A stretch of 64,000 nt of DNA from B73-G16 sp964611295 (GTDB lineage Bacteria > Desulfobacterota > B13-G15): NCBI GenBank assembly GCA_964611295.1, contig CAZSWV010000008.1, positions 18,737 to 82,736 of the forward strand. Direction: 5' to 3'. Below are positions 47,394-56,639 of this stretch, piece after piece; the first letter of the stretch is position 1; the number at the start of each line of letters is the position of its first letter. Both the position numbers and the translations under genes were made by a program. The notes beneath the pieces were generated by a model that saw nothing but the letters and a program-made list of their open reading frames with translations, searched no databases and was not told the origin of the DNA.

Positions 47394-48450
47394 GTACTTC
47401 CTCCACCTCTTTTAAGACCATGCGGGGGGTTATGGCTTCCATACAAGTCCTTTGCAAACAACGCCTTTTATTGCAGGGAGAACAAGGAAGCGCCACCCTA
47501 ACTACCCCGCGGTTTTGTCCGTAGGGTCCAATCCATTTGGGGTTTGAAGGCCCAAAGAGGGCCACCACCGGTACCCCGAGGGCCCTTGCTACGTGCATGG
47601 CACCGCTATCCACCCCTATATAAAGATGTGATAAGGCGATTAGGGCGAAGAAATCCTTTATCTCGGTATAACCGCAAGCGATCACCGCCTTATGGCGCAT
47701 AAGCCGCGTAATCCCTTCGATATAAGGCCCCTCCTGGGCCAAGCCCGAAAAGACCACCTTTGCCCCATAGGTCTCAACAAGGGAATCTGCCACTTCAGCA
47801 AAACCCTCCTGTGTCCAAAATTTCGTTTCCCAACGAGCCGTAGGGGCGCAAAAGACTACGAAGTCCTTACCTGGGTGGACCCCGTGAGAGGTCAAAAAGG
47901 CCCTCATCTTCTCGTAGGCCTCTTGAGGGACAAAGAGGGGAAAGCGGACTTCCCTTCTACCTCGGGTGAAATAGGAGACCACATCTAGGTAATTGTCCAC
48001 CGCGTGGCGGCTTTTGTCCCTTAAAAAGAGGGGCTTATTCAAAAAAAGGGGGCTCAGTTCCTTTCCGTTTCGAAATCCATAACGATCCCTCGCCAAAAGG
48101 AAAGCAAGGACTGCGCTTTTAAAAAGCCCTTGGAAGTCGATGGCCATATCGAACTTATCCCTTTTGAAACGGCGCCAAAGCTCAAAATAAGCCCTCAACC
48201 ACTTAACCACCCCTGAAAGGACCCTCTGGGGGGATCGATACTTGTCGGTAAAAGAGGGGATTCGCACCGGGATAACCTCGTCAAGGCCTGGCGTCCCCGA
48301 AAGGACCTCTTTAAGGTCTTCCCTGACCAGCCAAGCGATATAGGCCTTAGGATATGCCTCCCTCAGGGCGTTGAAGGCCGGAAGCACCAGCACAAGGTCG
48401 CCAAGGGAGCTTAACCTCACTATTAGTAACCTTTTGCCGTTAAGGTCCAT
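47338..48450 (-). CDS. glycosyltransferase family 9 (heptosyltransferase-like)
   Basis: A 370-residue GT-B glycosyltransferase of the WaaC/WaaF family that adds heptose or a related sugar to the lipopolysaccharide inner core from ADP-activated donor. N-terminal LIVRLSSLGDLVLVLPAFNALREAYP, the C-terminal donor block YIGVDSGAMHVARALGVPVVALFGPSNPKWIGPYG and a cysteine-rich CSPCNKRRCLQRTC segment, frequent in this family. The 3' end overlaps tolB on the other strand by 56 nt. It overlaps DUF523 by 11 nt upstream. Acceptor specificity cannot be read from sequence. Confidence 0.88.
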   Translation of the reverse strand: MDLNGKRLLIVRLSSLGDLVLVLPAFNALREAYPKAYIAWLVREDLKEVLSGTPGLDEVIPVRIPSFTDKYRSPQRVLSGVVKWLRAYFELWRRFKRDKFDMAIDFQGLFKSAVLAFLLARDRYGFRNGKELSPLFLNKPLFLRDKSRHAVDNYLDVVSYFTRGRREVRFPLFVPQEAYEKMRAFLTSHGVHPGKDFVVFCAPTARWETKFWTQEGFAEVADSLVETYGAKVVFSGLAQEGPYIEGITRLMRHKAVIACGYTEIKDFFALIALSHLYIGVDSGAMHVARALGVPVVALFGPSNPKWIGPYGQNRGVVRVALPCSPCNKRRCLQRTCMEAITPRMVLKEVEEVLTGRDATMQVDCLHPERG

Positions 48451-48880
48451 CGCCGAACTCTTCAGAACTTATTACCCTGACCCCATGGGCTTCAAGCAGG
48501 GCGGTAAGAACTCCCTTGCCCCATGAGAGCTCCTCACCTATCCATACCTTCCTAACCCCGCAGGAAGGGCTTTTCTCCTTCAAAATGGCCACCTTCACCC
48601 CCAAAATCCCGCAAAGTCCCAAGACCTCCCTGGCCCCTCGGAGGAAAAATTGGGTCAGGTCATTCCCTGCTTCGTCTACTACCCTTGCCCTTCCCTTCCA
48701 CACAGCCTCTCCATCTCCACCCTCAAGGTGAGCCTTGGCCCTTGGGGTAGGAAGACCACCTAGTTGTTCGGGGCAAACAGGCACAAGACAAAGCTCCTCA
48801 GGGACCTTAATAGGGCCTTTTGTGGACCCATCGTATCGGCAATGGATCCCCAGAAGACAAGCGCTGACTATCGCCTTCAC
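48440..48880 (-). CDS. DUF523 protein
   Basis: A 146-residue DUF523 protein of unknown biochemical role. Family blocks: SACLLGIHCRYDG at the N-terminus, LVPVCPEQLGGLPTPR, and LKEKSPSCG. Conserved cysteines (8, 14, about 36 and about 107) suggest metal or Fe-S binding. It overlaps purM by 4 nt and GT9 by 11 nt. The domain is often associated with anaerobes and with sulfur or nucleotide genes, which gives no firm function. Confidence 0.9.
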   Translation of the reverse strand: MKAIVSACLLGIHCRYDGSTKGPIKVPEELCLVPVCPEQLGGLPTPRAKAHLEGGDGEAVWKGRARVVDEAGNDLTQFFLRGAREVLGLCGILGVKVAILKEKSPSCGVRKVWIGEELSWGKGVLTALLEAHGVRVISSEEFGDGP

Positions 48881-49890
48881 CTCCTAATCCTCACCCCTTC
48901 GCCTTCGATTACTTCACCTACAACAAAGGCCTCCTCACCAAGCTCAGCAGCCCGTTTGAGGAAACCCTCTACATCTTGAGGAGAAAGGATCGCTGTAAAG
49001 CCGACCCCCATGTTGAAGACCCTCCACATCTCTGCCTCTTCCACCCCCAGCGACTGGATGAGTTGGAAGATAGGGGGCACTTCCCAATTCGGCCGTATCT
49101 CCACCGCAAGCCCTTTGGGTAGTATCCGAGGTAAGTTCCCTATCAGCCCACCCCCTGTGATATGGGCCATTCCCTTTATAGGGAACTCCTCCAAAAGGGC
49201 AAGCACCGACCTCACATAGATACGCGTAGGCTTGAGCAGTTCCTCGCCTAGGGTCGTCCCCAGCTGCTCGATAAACCCCTCAAGCCTTAACCCGTGTAGC
49301 TCTATTAGCTTCCTTATGAGGGAAAAACCGTTAGAATGAACCCCTGAGGAAGCAAGTCCTATTACTACGTCGCCTTTGCTTATATGGGAACCATCTATCA
49401 ACCCTTCTTCCTCCACTACCCCCACGGCAAAGCCCACCATGTCGAAGTCCCCTTCTTGATAAAGGCCTGGCATCTCAGCTGTCTCACCACCCACAAGGGA
49501 ACAACCTGCCTCTTGACACCCTTTGACTATCCCCTCGATGAGCTGCTTTTCCCTTTCCGGTTCAAGCCTCCCTGATGCCAAATAGTCAAGGAAGAACAAA
49601 GGCCTCGCTCCAAGGGGTAAGAGGTCGTTGACGCACATGGCCACTAGGTCTATCCCAAGGGTATCGTACCTGGACATGGCTTGGGCGATCTTGAGCTTCG
49701 TGCCAACGCCGTCAGTTGTAGCCACAAGCAAGGGCCTTTTATAACCCTCTGGGATCCTTACAGCTGCTGAAAACCCTCCTATCCCTTTTTTAACCCAGGG
49801 ACCATAGGTCTTTCTGGCCATCTCCTTTATGGACTCAACCAATAGATCTGCCCTTTCGATGTCGACACCGGCATCCTTATAGGTGATCAC
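48877..49890 (-). CDS. purM: phosphoribosylformylglycinamidine cyclo-ligase
   Basis: A 337-residue AIR synthetase, the fifth step of purine synthesis, ATP-dependent. Blocks: YKDAGVDIERADLLVESI, TTDGVGTKLKIA, CVNDLLPLGARPLFFLDYLA, GGETAEMPGLY, SSGVHSNGFSLIRK and HITGGGLIGNLPR. Length is normal. It lies 13 nt after xerD. Other pur genes are absent, so purine synthesis genes are scattered in this genome. Confidence 0.97.
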   Translation of the reverse strand: MITYKDAGVDIERADLLVESIKEMARKTYGPWVKKGIGGFSAAVRIPEGYKRPLLVATTDGVGTKLKIAQAMSRYDTLGIDLVAMCVNDLLPLGARPLFFLDYLASGRLEPEREKQLIEGIVKGCQEAGCSLVGGETAEMPGLYQEGDFDMVGFAVGVVEEEGLIDGSHISKGDVVIGLASSGVHSNGFSLIRKLIELHGLRLEGFIEQLGTTLGEELLKPTRIYVRSVLALLEEFPIKGMAHITGGGLIGNLPRILPKGLAVEIRPNWEVPPIFQLIQSLGVEEAEMWRVFNMGVGFTAILSPQDVEGFLKRAAELGEEAFVVGEVIEGEGVRIRR

Positions 49891-49903
49891 CTTTTACCTC
49901 CTT

Positions 49904-50782
49904 TTAAGGACGTGGATGGTATCTCCTATGGACCTCCTTTAGGTATTGGATGTTTACAGAGGTGTAAACCTGTGTCGTCGAGATGTCAGAGTGCCCAAGC
50001 ATCGCTTGTACGTACCTTAAGTCTGCCCCCCTTTGTAACATGTGAGTGGCAAAGGAATGGCGTAAGGTATGAGGGGTAACCCGCATGAGGCCTGCTTTGA
50101 GGGCGTACTTCTTTATGACCTTCCAGACCCCCTGTCGACTCATAGGACGTCCCAGGGGATTGAGGAACACAAAACCAGGATCCCTGCCACTGATGAACTT
50201 GGGCCTGGCCTTTTCTAGGTACTCTTTAAGCCATTCCCTTGCATATTCCCCAAAAGGGACAAGCCGCTCCTTTTCCCCTTTGCCTTTGACCACCAGATAC
50301 CCTAAATCAAGCTCCACGCCCTCAAGCCTCAACCCACATGCCTCAGAGACCCTGATGCCCGTACCATACAGAAGTTCAAGCAGTGCCCTATCCCTAAGGC
50401 CAAGGGGTGTAGAGGGATCCACCTCCTCAATAAGCCTCATGACCTCTTCCTCACTCAACACATGTGGTAAGGTCCTCAAGAAGCTAGGAAGGGTCACGTC
50501 TTCAAAAGGATCCTCCTCGATCAAGCCTTCCCTTAAAAGGAACCTGAAGAAGCCCTTCGTAGCCACAAGGGCCCGATGGACGCTTCGGGAGGAGAGTCCT
50601 TTTTCGGTAAGGAACTTAGATAAAAGGGACACATCCGAACGTTTAAAGGCCATAAGGGGTTTTTCTGACCAGAACTCTAAAAAGGCCCTGAGGTCACGGC
50701 TGTAAGCCTCAAGGGTGTTTGGGGATAGGCCTTTCTCCACCCTTAAATAGTTCAAATAAAGGTCGATTAAGCTTCCGGTCAT
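49904..50782 (-). CDS. xerD: tyrosine recombinase XerD
   Basis: A 292-residue Xer recombinase, partner of XerC at dif. N-terminal core-binding domain LIDLYLNYLRVEKGLSPNTLEAYSRDLRAF; catalytic residues in LLYGTGIRVSEACGL (Arg), VVKGKGEKERLVPF (Lys), VTPHTLRHSFATHMLQRGADLRYVQAMLGH and STTQVYTSV (Tyr). The YTSV ending and RVTPHTLRHSFATH are more XerD-like than the gene at 31624. ATG 50782 overlaps the yfcE stop; the open frame upstream lies inside yfcE. Confidence 0.92.
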   Translation of the reverse strand: MTGSLIDLYLNYLRVEKGLSPNTLEAYSRDLRAFLEFWSEKPLMAFKRSDVSLLSKFLTEKGLSSRSVHRALVATKGFFRFLLREGLIEEDPFEDVTLPSFLRTLPHVLSEEEVMRLIEEVDPSTPLGLRDRALLELLYGTGIRVSEACGLRLEGVELDLGYLVVKGKGEKERLVPFGEYAREWLKEYLEKARPKFISGRDPGFVFLNPLGRPMSRQGVWKVIKKYALKAGLMRVTPHTLRHSFATHMLQRGADLRYVQAMLGHSDISTTQVYTSVNIQYLKEVHRRYHPRP

Positions 50783-51264
50783 ATCTGTATGATTTCGGCC
50801 TTTTGACCTCTCAGGTCCAACAAGGCTATTGTCGCCTTCCCCGTAAGCCATCCACAAGCCTCCCCTGGATTGAGGAAGATAACCCCTTTTTCCTCTTTGA
50901 GATAAGGGGTATGGGTGTGGCCGAAGACCACAGCCCTTACGCTCCCACCTTCGAAAAGCCCATGGGACCTTTCTGGGAGGTCATGGGTCAGGAAGACCTT
51001 GTAAGGGCCAAATTCGAGAAGGGCAAAGGACTGGTAGACCCTCTCTCCAAGCAGGGATTTGAGAAGCCACCTGTCGCCGTCGTTGTTCCCGAAGACCCCG
51101 TAAAGGGGCACATTGAGTCCTTCAAGGAGCCTCCTTACGGCGAAAGGTGAAACGAAGTCTCCGGCATGGAGAACTGCCTCCACCTGCTGTGCACGAAACA
51201 CCTCAATTGCCCTGTCGATCTTCAAGAGGTTGTCATGGGTATCAGAGATCACCCCTACCTTCAT
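50779..51264 (-). CDS. YfcE/MJ0936-type metallophosphodiesterase
   Basis: A 161-residue calcineurin-like phosphoesterase. Dimetal ligands: SDTHDN at 7-12, HAGDF, FGNNDG and GHTHTPY, all intact. Members cleave small phosphodiesters; the physiological substrate is unknown. ATG 51264 begins the conserved MKVGVISDTHDN and follows GGGGGTGGTGG. It overlaps the dut 3' end by 23 nt and xerD by 4 nt. Confidence 0.92.
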   Translation of the reverse strand: MKVGVISDTHDNLLKIDRAIEVFRAQQVEAVLHAGDFVSPFAVRRLLEGLNVPLYGVFGNNDGDRWLLKSLLGERVYQSFALLEFGPYKVFLTHDLPERSHGLFEGGSVRAVVFGHTHTPYLKEEKGVIFLNPGEACGWLTGKATIALLDLRGQKAEIIQI

Positions 51265-51709
51265 CCACCACCCCCGTATGGCCAAAGCCACCTTCTCCCC
51301 TTGGGGAAGGAGGTAGCTCTTGCACCAGGACAACTTGGGCCTTTGTAACCGGTTGGATCACGAGCTGGGCTATCCGCATACCGTCCTGCACGCAAAAAGG
51401 CTTCTCTCCCAAATTCAAGAGGATCACCTTCACTTCACCTCGGTAGTCCGAGTCTATCGTCCCAGGAGAGTTCAAAACCGTCACCCCCTGTTCAAGCGCA
51501 AGGCCGCTCCTTGGCCTTATCTGTCCCTCAAAACCTTGAGGTAAGCTTAAGGCTATCCCTGTAGGTATAAGGGCCCACTTTCCAGGCTCGATGACCACGG
51601 GTTCGTCAAGCCTCGCAAAGAGGTCAAGCCCTGAAGCCCCTTCGCTCATGTACTTCGGGACCTTGGCCTTAGGGCTTAAGGTCTTTACCAGGACCCTTAT
51701 GGTCTTCAA
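51242..51709 (-). CDS. dut: dUTP diphosphatase
   Basis: A 155-residue trimeric dUTPase that hydrolyses dUTP and supplies dUMP. The five motifs are visible: SEGASGLDLFA, RPRSGLA, SPGTIDSDYRGE, GMRIAQLVIQP and the C-terminal GEGGFGHTG clamp. I suggest TTG 51709 as the start because it overlaps the M16 stop in TTGA and gives the normal length; an ATG at 51742 would lie inside M16 and lacks a ribosome site. A short VVDEGRGDL tail follows motif V. Confidence 0.9.
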   Translation of the reverse strand: MKTIRVLVKTLSPKAKVPKYMSEGASGLDLFARLDEPVVIEPGKWALIPTGIALSLPQGFEGQIRPRSGLALEQGVTVLNSPGTIDSDYRGEVKVILLNLGEKPFCVQDGMRIAQLVIQPVTKAQVVLVQELPPSPRGEGGFGHTGVVDEGRGDL

Positions 51710-52935
51710 AGGCCCTCGACGTCGCCGAGAAGGACCAGGCATGGATCTTCGGCCAAAAGGCTTCGGGATACCTCTTTGACGTCCTCCAAACTAACGGCCT
51801 CGATCTTATCTATGGTCTCCTCGATGGGCACATGCCTTCCAAAGTAGATCTCGCTTTTGGCCAGATGGATCATCCTCTCTTCGGTGGATTCGAGGCTCAA
51901 AAGGATCCCCCCTTTCAGATACTCCTTCGCTATCCTCACCTCTTCTTCGGTAAACTCCCCTTTTTGAGCCCTTTCGAACTCCCTTTGGAGGACCTCAAAT
52001 ACCTTGTTCACCTCGCCCTTGGTGGTCCCTACGTAGACACCGAAAAGCCCTGCGTCGCTATAACCCCTTAGGAAAGAATAAACCGAGTAAGCCAACCCCC
52101 TCCTTTCCCTCACCTCTTGGAAAAGCCTGGAACTCATATTCCCACCGAACAGGGCGTTGAAGACCAAAGCTGGATACCTCTCGGGAGCGGTCTGGGGGAA
52201 GCCGTTGAAGCCTATGCAAAGGTGGACCTGCTCTAGGTCTTTGCTGAAGGCCTCCTTCCCCTTACCGGTTTCCTTAGGAGGTATACGCCTGGGCACACCG
52301 TCACCGGGTTCAAGTTCGCCTAAGGTCTTCCTTACCTGCTGCACGAGTTCTCCATGGTCTAAAGCCCCCACCGCGGCCACGATCATCGCCTCAGGGCGCC
52401 AATGCCTTCCGAAGAACTCCTTTACTCTTTCGCGACTGAAGGCCTTTACCGTCTCCTCCGAACCCGCGATGGAATGGCCAAGGGGATGGTCCTTCCAAAA
52501 ACGTGCGTAAAATAGTTCCTGCACCAGTTCCTCTGGTTGGTCTTCGATGGACTTTATCTCCTGAAGCACCACCCCCCTCTCCCTTTCCATTTCCTCTGGG
52601 TCGAAAAGGGGATCTGAGACTATGTCGCTTAAGATATCGAGGGCTAAGGGCACGTCCTTGGCCAAGACCTTTGCGTGAAAGCAGGTGTATTCCTTGGTAG
52701 TGAAGGCGTTAAGTGTACCCCCTACGGCTTCTATCTCTTTGGCTATGTCAAAGGCAGAACGTTTAGCGGTACCCTTGAAGGCCATGTGCTCGATGAAATG
52801 GCAAAGCCCTTCTTCTCCTCTTGCTTCGTCCCTTGAACCCACCTTGACCCATATGCCTAAGGTCACCGAACGGAAATAGGGCAAGGACTCACTTATCACC
52901 GCTATGCCGTTTTCGAGAAGGGTCTTCCTGTACAC
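51706..52935 (-). CDS. M16-family zinc peptidase
   Basis: A 409-residue pitrilysin/processing-peptidase-like protein. Inverted zinc motif HFIEH at 46-50, with the downstream Glu ligand in the EIEAVGGTLNAFTTKEYTCF region. The second half is the inactive M16 C-terminal fold, with the Arg-Tyr type RRGLAYSVYSF loop. Adjacent to pnp as in many bacteria. Cytosolic or periplasmic location is unclear since no signal peptide is visible. Gap to pnp is one base. Confidence 0.92.
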   Translation of the reverse strand: MYRKTLLENGIAVISESLPYFRSVTLGIWVKVGSRDEARGEEGLCHFIEHMAFKGTAKRSAFDIAKEIEAVGGTLNAFTTKEYTCFHAKVLAKDVPLALDILSDIVSDPLFDPEEMERERGVVLQEIKSIEDQPEELVQELFYARFWKDHPLGHSIAGSEETVKAFSRERVKEFFGRHWRPEAMIVAAVGALDHGELVQQVRKTLGELEPGDGVPRRIPPKETGKGKEAFSKDLEQVHLCIGFNGFPQTAPERYPALVFNALFGGNMSSRLFQEVRERRGLAYSVYSFLRGYSDAGLFGVYVGTTKGEVNKVFEVLQREFERAQKGEFTEEEVRIAKEYLKGGILLSLESTEERMIHLAKSEIYFGRHVPIEETIDKIEAVSLEDVKEVSRSLLAEDPCLVLLGDVEGL

Positions 52936-52936
52936 C

Positions 52937-55066
52937 TCAAGGCCTCCGCCGTGGCTGCATGGGTTTGGTCTGAGGCCTTTTGGCCTGCTCCTCCTCTAAA
53001 ACCGCCTTCCTGGAAAGCCTTATCCTGCCGTATTCGTCTATCTCTATCACCTTGACCTTTATCTGTTGGCCTACCTTTACCACATCCGCTACGCTCCGCA
53101 CCCTTTTGGTGTCAAGCTGCGATATGTGTACAAGACCTATCACCCCAGGCATTATCTCCACAAAGGCCCCAAAGTCCGCTATTCGCTTGACGGTCCCTAT
53201 GTAGACCTCCCCGATCTTGGCCTCTGCGGCGTACTGCCTCACCATCTTTACGGCTTCTTGTATGGCATCGGCATTGGGCGAGGCTATCCTTACCAGACCG
53301 TTTTCCTCTATGTCGATCTTCACGCCGGTCTTTTCGATGATAGACTTTATGTGCTTGCCCAGGGGACCTATGATGTTCCTGATGCTGTCCGGTTTTACTT
53401 GGATGGTGACTATACGGGGGGCGTGCTTGGAAAGCTCCTTCCTCGGCTGGTCCAAGGTCTTGTTCATCACGTCAAGCACGAAAAGCCTAGCCTCTCTGGC
53501 CTGTTCCAAAGCCCTTCTCAACACCTCCTTGGTCACCCCCGGTACCTTCACGTCCATTTGGAAAGAGGTGACCCCGTCCTTCGTCCCTGCCACCTTGAAG
53601 TCCATATCCCCAAAGTGGTCCTCATCACCTACGATATCCGTAAGTATGGCCACCTTTTCGCCTTCGATCATCAATCCCATGGCAATCCCGGCCACCGCCG
53701 CTGATACCGGCACACCGGCATCCATCAAGGACAGCGACCCCCCGCACACTGTGGCCATGGATGAAGAACCATTGGACTCCAGCACCTGCGAGACCACCCT
53801 GATGGTGTAGGGGAATTCCTCCTTTGGAGGTATTACAGGCTCAAGGGCCCTTTCGGCCAACGCCCCATGGCCTATTTCCCTACGACTCGGGGCCCTCAAG
53901 GGGGCTATCTCACCCACACAGAAAGGAGGGAAGTAATAATGGACCATGAAACGCTTGTAGATCTCTCCCTCCATGAGGGTCTCGACCTTCTGTACGTCTT
54001 CGGAGGTACCAAAGGTGGTCGTCACAAGGACCTGTGTCTCCCCCCTTCTGAACAGGGCGGAACCATGTGTACGTGGTAAGACCCCTACCTCACAGCTTAT
54101 AGGCCTTATGTCCTTGAGACTCCTTCCGTCTACACGTTTCCCCTCCTCAAGCACTGAAGACCTCACCACATACCTCTGTGCCTCCTCAAAGGCAAGCTTC
54201 ACCTGAAGGGATAAGGAGGGGTCACTACCCCCAAACCTCTCCAAGGCCTCCTTTAAAAGCTCCGCTAGGCGGTCGCGTCTCTCTATCTTAGAGGAGATCT
54301 GATAGGCCTCCCTCAGTTGGGGTATGGCCCAGTCGAAGACGTTCGATTTTAGGGTCTCTTCCACCTGTGGAGGCGCAAAGGCCCTCTTTGGCTTTCCCCA
54401 TTGTTCCTTCAACTCTTCCAAAAAGTCCAGGACCGGCCGTGCTGCCTCGTACCCTTTGAAGATGGCCTCAAGCAGAACCTCCTCCGGTACAAACTTAGCC
54501 CCTCCTTCTACCATTACGATCCCATCGCGGTTAACTGCCACAGTGAGGTCCAACTGGCTTTTGTCCAACTCGCTTGCCGTTGGATTAACGACAAGCTGTC
54601 CATCTATTAACCCTACTTTGACCCCAACCACCGGCCCCTCAAAGGGTATATCGGACAGATCCAAAGCGGCCGATGCCCCTATGATGCTGAGGAAACTCGG
54701 GTCGTTCTCCTGATCCACCGAAAGCACTGTAGCTATCACCTGAGTGTCACAGTTATAACCCTTAGGGAAAAGAGGCCTTATGCTTCGGTCCACAAGCCTT
54801 GAACACAATATCTCAAACTCCGTGGGCCTACCCTCCCTTTTGAAAAAGCCGCCCGGGATCCTGCCAGCTGCAAAGGTCATCTCCAGGTAGTTCACCAAAA
54901 GGGGAAGAAAGTCCGTTCCCTCCTTTGCCTCCCTTGCGGAAACGGCTGTGACCAACACCACCGTCTCCCCGTACCTCACTGTGACAGCGCCATCTGCCTG
55001 CCGGGCCATCTCCTCCACTTCGATCACCAAATCCCTTCCGGCCCACTCCAAATGAGCCCTCGGCAT
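52937..55066 (-). CDS. pnp: polyribonucleotide nucleotidyltransferase
   Basis: A 709-residue PNPase, a phosphorolytic 3'-5' exoribonuclease and part of RNA degradosomes. Two RNase PH domains (residues about 5-225 and 315-540, the latter with GQ-poor ARLFVLDVMNKTL and FGDMDFKVAGTKDGVTSFQMDVK), a KH domain near 555-615 (IRNIIGPLGKHIKSIIEKTGVKIDIEENG) and an S1 domain near 620-690 (GEVYIGTVKRIADFGAFVEIMPGVIGLVHISQL). Length normal. It follows rpsO by 20 nt, the classical rpsO-pnp arrangement. Confidence 0.97.
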   Translation of the reverse strand: MPRAHLEWAGRDLVIEVEEMARQADGAVTVRYGETVVLVTAVSAREAKEGTDFLPLLVNYLEMTFAAGRIPGGFFKREGRPTEFEILCSRLVDRSIRPLFPKGYNCDTQVIATVLSVDQENDPSFLSIIGASAALDLSDIPFEGPVVGVKVGLIDGQLVVNPTASELDKSQLDLTVAVNRDGIVMVEGGAKFVPEEVLLEAIFKGYEAARPVLDFLEELKEQWGKPKRAFAPPQVEETLKSNVFDWAIPQLREAYQISSKIERRDRLAELLKEALERFGGSDPSLSLQVKLAFEEAQRYVVRSSVLEEGKRVDGRSLKDIRPISCEVGVLPRTHGSALFRRGETQVLVTTTFGTSEDVQKVETLMEGEIYKRFMVHYYFPPFCVGEIAPLRAPSRREIGHGALAERALEPVIPPKEEFPYTIRVVSQVLESNGSSSMATVCGGSLSLMDAGVPVSAAVAGIAMGLMIEGEKVAILTDIVGDEDHFGDMDFKVAGTKDGVTSFQMDVKVPGVTKEVLRRALEQAREARLFVLDVMNKTLDQPRKELSKHAPRIVTIQVKPDSIRNIIGPLGKHIKSIIEKTGVKIDIEENGLVRIASPNADAIQEAVKMVRQYAAEAKIGEVYIGTVKRIADFGAFVEIMPGVIGLVHISQLDTKRVRSVADVVKVGQQIKVKVIEIDEYGRIRLSRKAVLEEEQAKRPQTKPMQPRRRP

Positions 55067-55086
55067 ACAAGACCTCCTCCTTAGAA

Positions 55087-55356
55087 TTACTTCCTCAAAC
55101 CGAGCCTTTCGATAAGCCTCTTGTAACGATCAGGATCCTCTTCCTTGAGGTAATCCAACAGCTTCCGCCTGCGGTTAACGAGCTTTATGAGCCCATAACG
55201 CGAATGAAGGTCCTTCCTGTGCACTTTCAAATGCTCGCTCAGGTAATTTATCCTCTCTGTCAAAAGGGCCACTTGTACCTCTGGAGAACCGGTATCCTTT
55301 TCGTGTAGCCTGAATGCCTCAATTAGCTCTCTTTTCCTCTCTCGATCTAAAGCCAT
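55087..55356 (-). CDS. rpsO: 30S ribosomal protein S15
   Basis: The 89-residue S15, an early-assembly protein that binds the 16S rRNA central domain and a bridge to the 50S subunit. The signature HEKDTGSPEVQVALLTERINYLSEHLKVHRKD and the RRKLLDYLKEED block are complete. It lies 21 nt after truB and 20 nt before pnp, in the usual order. In E. coli S15 represses its own translation; I did not see a clear pseudoknot here. Confidence 0.98.
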   Translation of the reverse strand: MALDRERKRELIEAFRLHEKDTGSPEVQVALLTERINYLSEHLKVHRKDLHSRYGLIKLVNRRRKLLDYLKEEDPDRYKRLIERLGLRK

Positions 55357-55377
55357 CCTCAGACCTCCTCGAACTTT

Positions 55378-56277
55378 TTACACCTTTAAGACCCTTACGG
55401 GCCGTACCATACACTCATTTCCTACCTTGGAAACCACCCCAAGGCCTACAAGTTGACCCTGGCCATCCAATATCCTCACGGCCCCTTCCTTTAACCCCTC
55501 CCTCAAGAAAACCGCCTGGCCGTGTGAGATACGGTAAAGGTCCTGCCCCACTAACTCAACAGCTGGAACTGCAGCTAGGGCCTTGTTCAAGTCCCATACC
55601 TTCTCCCACAGCCTACCGGCTCTTCCCAACTCAACGGCTTCTTCAAGGCTTATGCAATCCTCGAGCCTGAAAAAGCCGTTCTTCAGCCTCGTAAGGGCAT
55701 AGAGATGTCCTCCCGGACCAAGCCTTTTCCCTATGTCGTGGGCCAAGGTACGGACGTAAGTCCCTTTCGAACACTCAAGGTAAAAATGGATATAGGGCAG
55801 TTCCACCCCTTTCAACTCGAGCCTGTATACCTCCACCTCCTTAGGGTCCCTTGGGACTTCCTTTCCCTTTCGCGCATAAACGTAAAGGGGCCTCCCTCTG
55901 TGCTTTTTGGCCGAAAACATGGGAGGGACCTGTCTTATGCGCCCTGTGAACTCCCTAAAGACCTCCTGGATTCGCTTCGGTGAAAGGTCGTACTGGGAAA
56001 GGTCGCTTATCTCCTCTAGGACCTTACCATCTCTATCCTGGGTATCGGTGACCACACCTAACTTAATCGTCCCCTCGTATACCTTTTCGCCTTCTTCTAA
56101 AAAAGGGGCCAGCCTTGTGGCCTTGCCCAAAAGGAGCGGCAACACCCCCCTGGCCATTGGATCCAATATGCCGAGGTACCCGACTTTTGTACCCCGCAAA
56201 AAAGGCCTGAGCTTCCTTATGACGTCAAAGGAGAACATCCCCTCGGGCTTGTCTATTAAAAGGACACCGCTAGACAT
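55378..56277 (-). CDS. truB: tRNA pseudouridine synthase B
   Basis: A 299-residue enzyme forming pseudouridine 55 in the tRNA T-loop. Catalytic Asp39 in GYLGILDPMARGVLPLLLGKATRLA; the more usual motif is GHxGTLDPxAxG, so His and Thr are Tyr and Ile here. KxYEGTIKLG and the C-terminal PUA domain (about 230-299) are present. It overlaps rbfA by 8 nt. No DHH phosphoesterase (nrnA) lies between rbfA and truB, unlike many relatives. Confidence 0.95.
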   Translation of the reverse strand: MSSGVLLIDKPEGMFSFDVIRKLRPFLRGTKVGYLGILDPMARGVLPLLLGKATRLAPFLEEGEKVYEGTIKLGVVTDTQDRDGKVLEEISDLSQYDLSPKRIQEVFREFTGRIRQVPPMFSAKKHRGRPLYVYARKGKEVPRDPKEVEVYRLELKGVELPYIHFYLECSKGTYVRTLAHDIGKRLGPGGHLYALTRLKNGFFRLEDCISLEEAVELGRAGRLWEKVWDLNKALAAVPAVELVGQDLYRISHGQAVFLREGLKEGAVRILDGQGQLVGLGVVSKVGNECMVRPVRVLKV

Positions 56278-56632
56278 CCTCTTCCCCTTCCCTTTCCTTT
56301 ATTTCCCTCAGGAGTTCCTCTATACGCTGCTCGTATTGCAAGGAGTCGTCAAAGACGAACTCTATCTCCGGTAAAAACTTCACCCTCACCCTTTTCCCCA
56401 ACTCCCTCTTTATAAACCCTTTGGCCCGCCTCAGGCATTCCGAAAAGTCCTCCCGTGCCTTTTCGTCTCCCCATACGGTCCAGTAAATCGAGGCCCTTTT
56501 GAGGTCGTCTGACATCTTAACCCTAGTGATTGTGACAAAACCCACCCTTGGGTCTTTGAGTTCATAAAGGATTATCTTGGAAACCTCCTCCTTTATCAGA
56601 TCCCCCAACCTTAAAGCCCTCCGTTGTGCCAT
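56270..56632 (-). CDS. rbfA: ribosome-binding factor A
   Basis: A 120-residue KH-fold factor needed for late 30S maturation and cold adaptation. Blocks: RALRLGDLIKEEVSKIILYELKDPRVGFVTITRVKMSDDLKRASIYW and the C-terminal RVKFLPEIEFVFDDSLQYEQRIEELL. Start ATG 56632 begins the homologous MAQRRALRLGD and lies 7 nt after the DUF503 stop; a frame extension of 16 codons runs back into that gene. Confidence 0.94.
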   Translation of the reverse strand: MAQRRALRLGDLIKEEVSKIILYELKDPRVGFVTITRVKMSDDLKRASIYWTVWGDEKAREDFSECLRRAKGFIKRELGKRVRVKFLPEIEFVFDDSLQYEQRIEELLREIKEREGEEDV

Positions 56633-56639
56633 ATCCGCC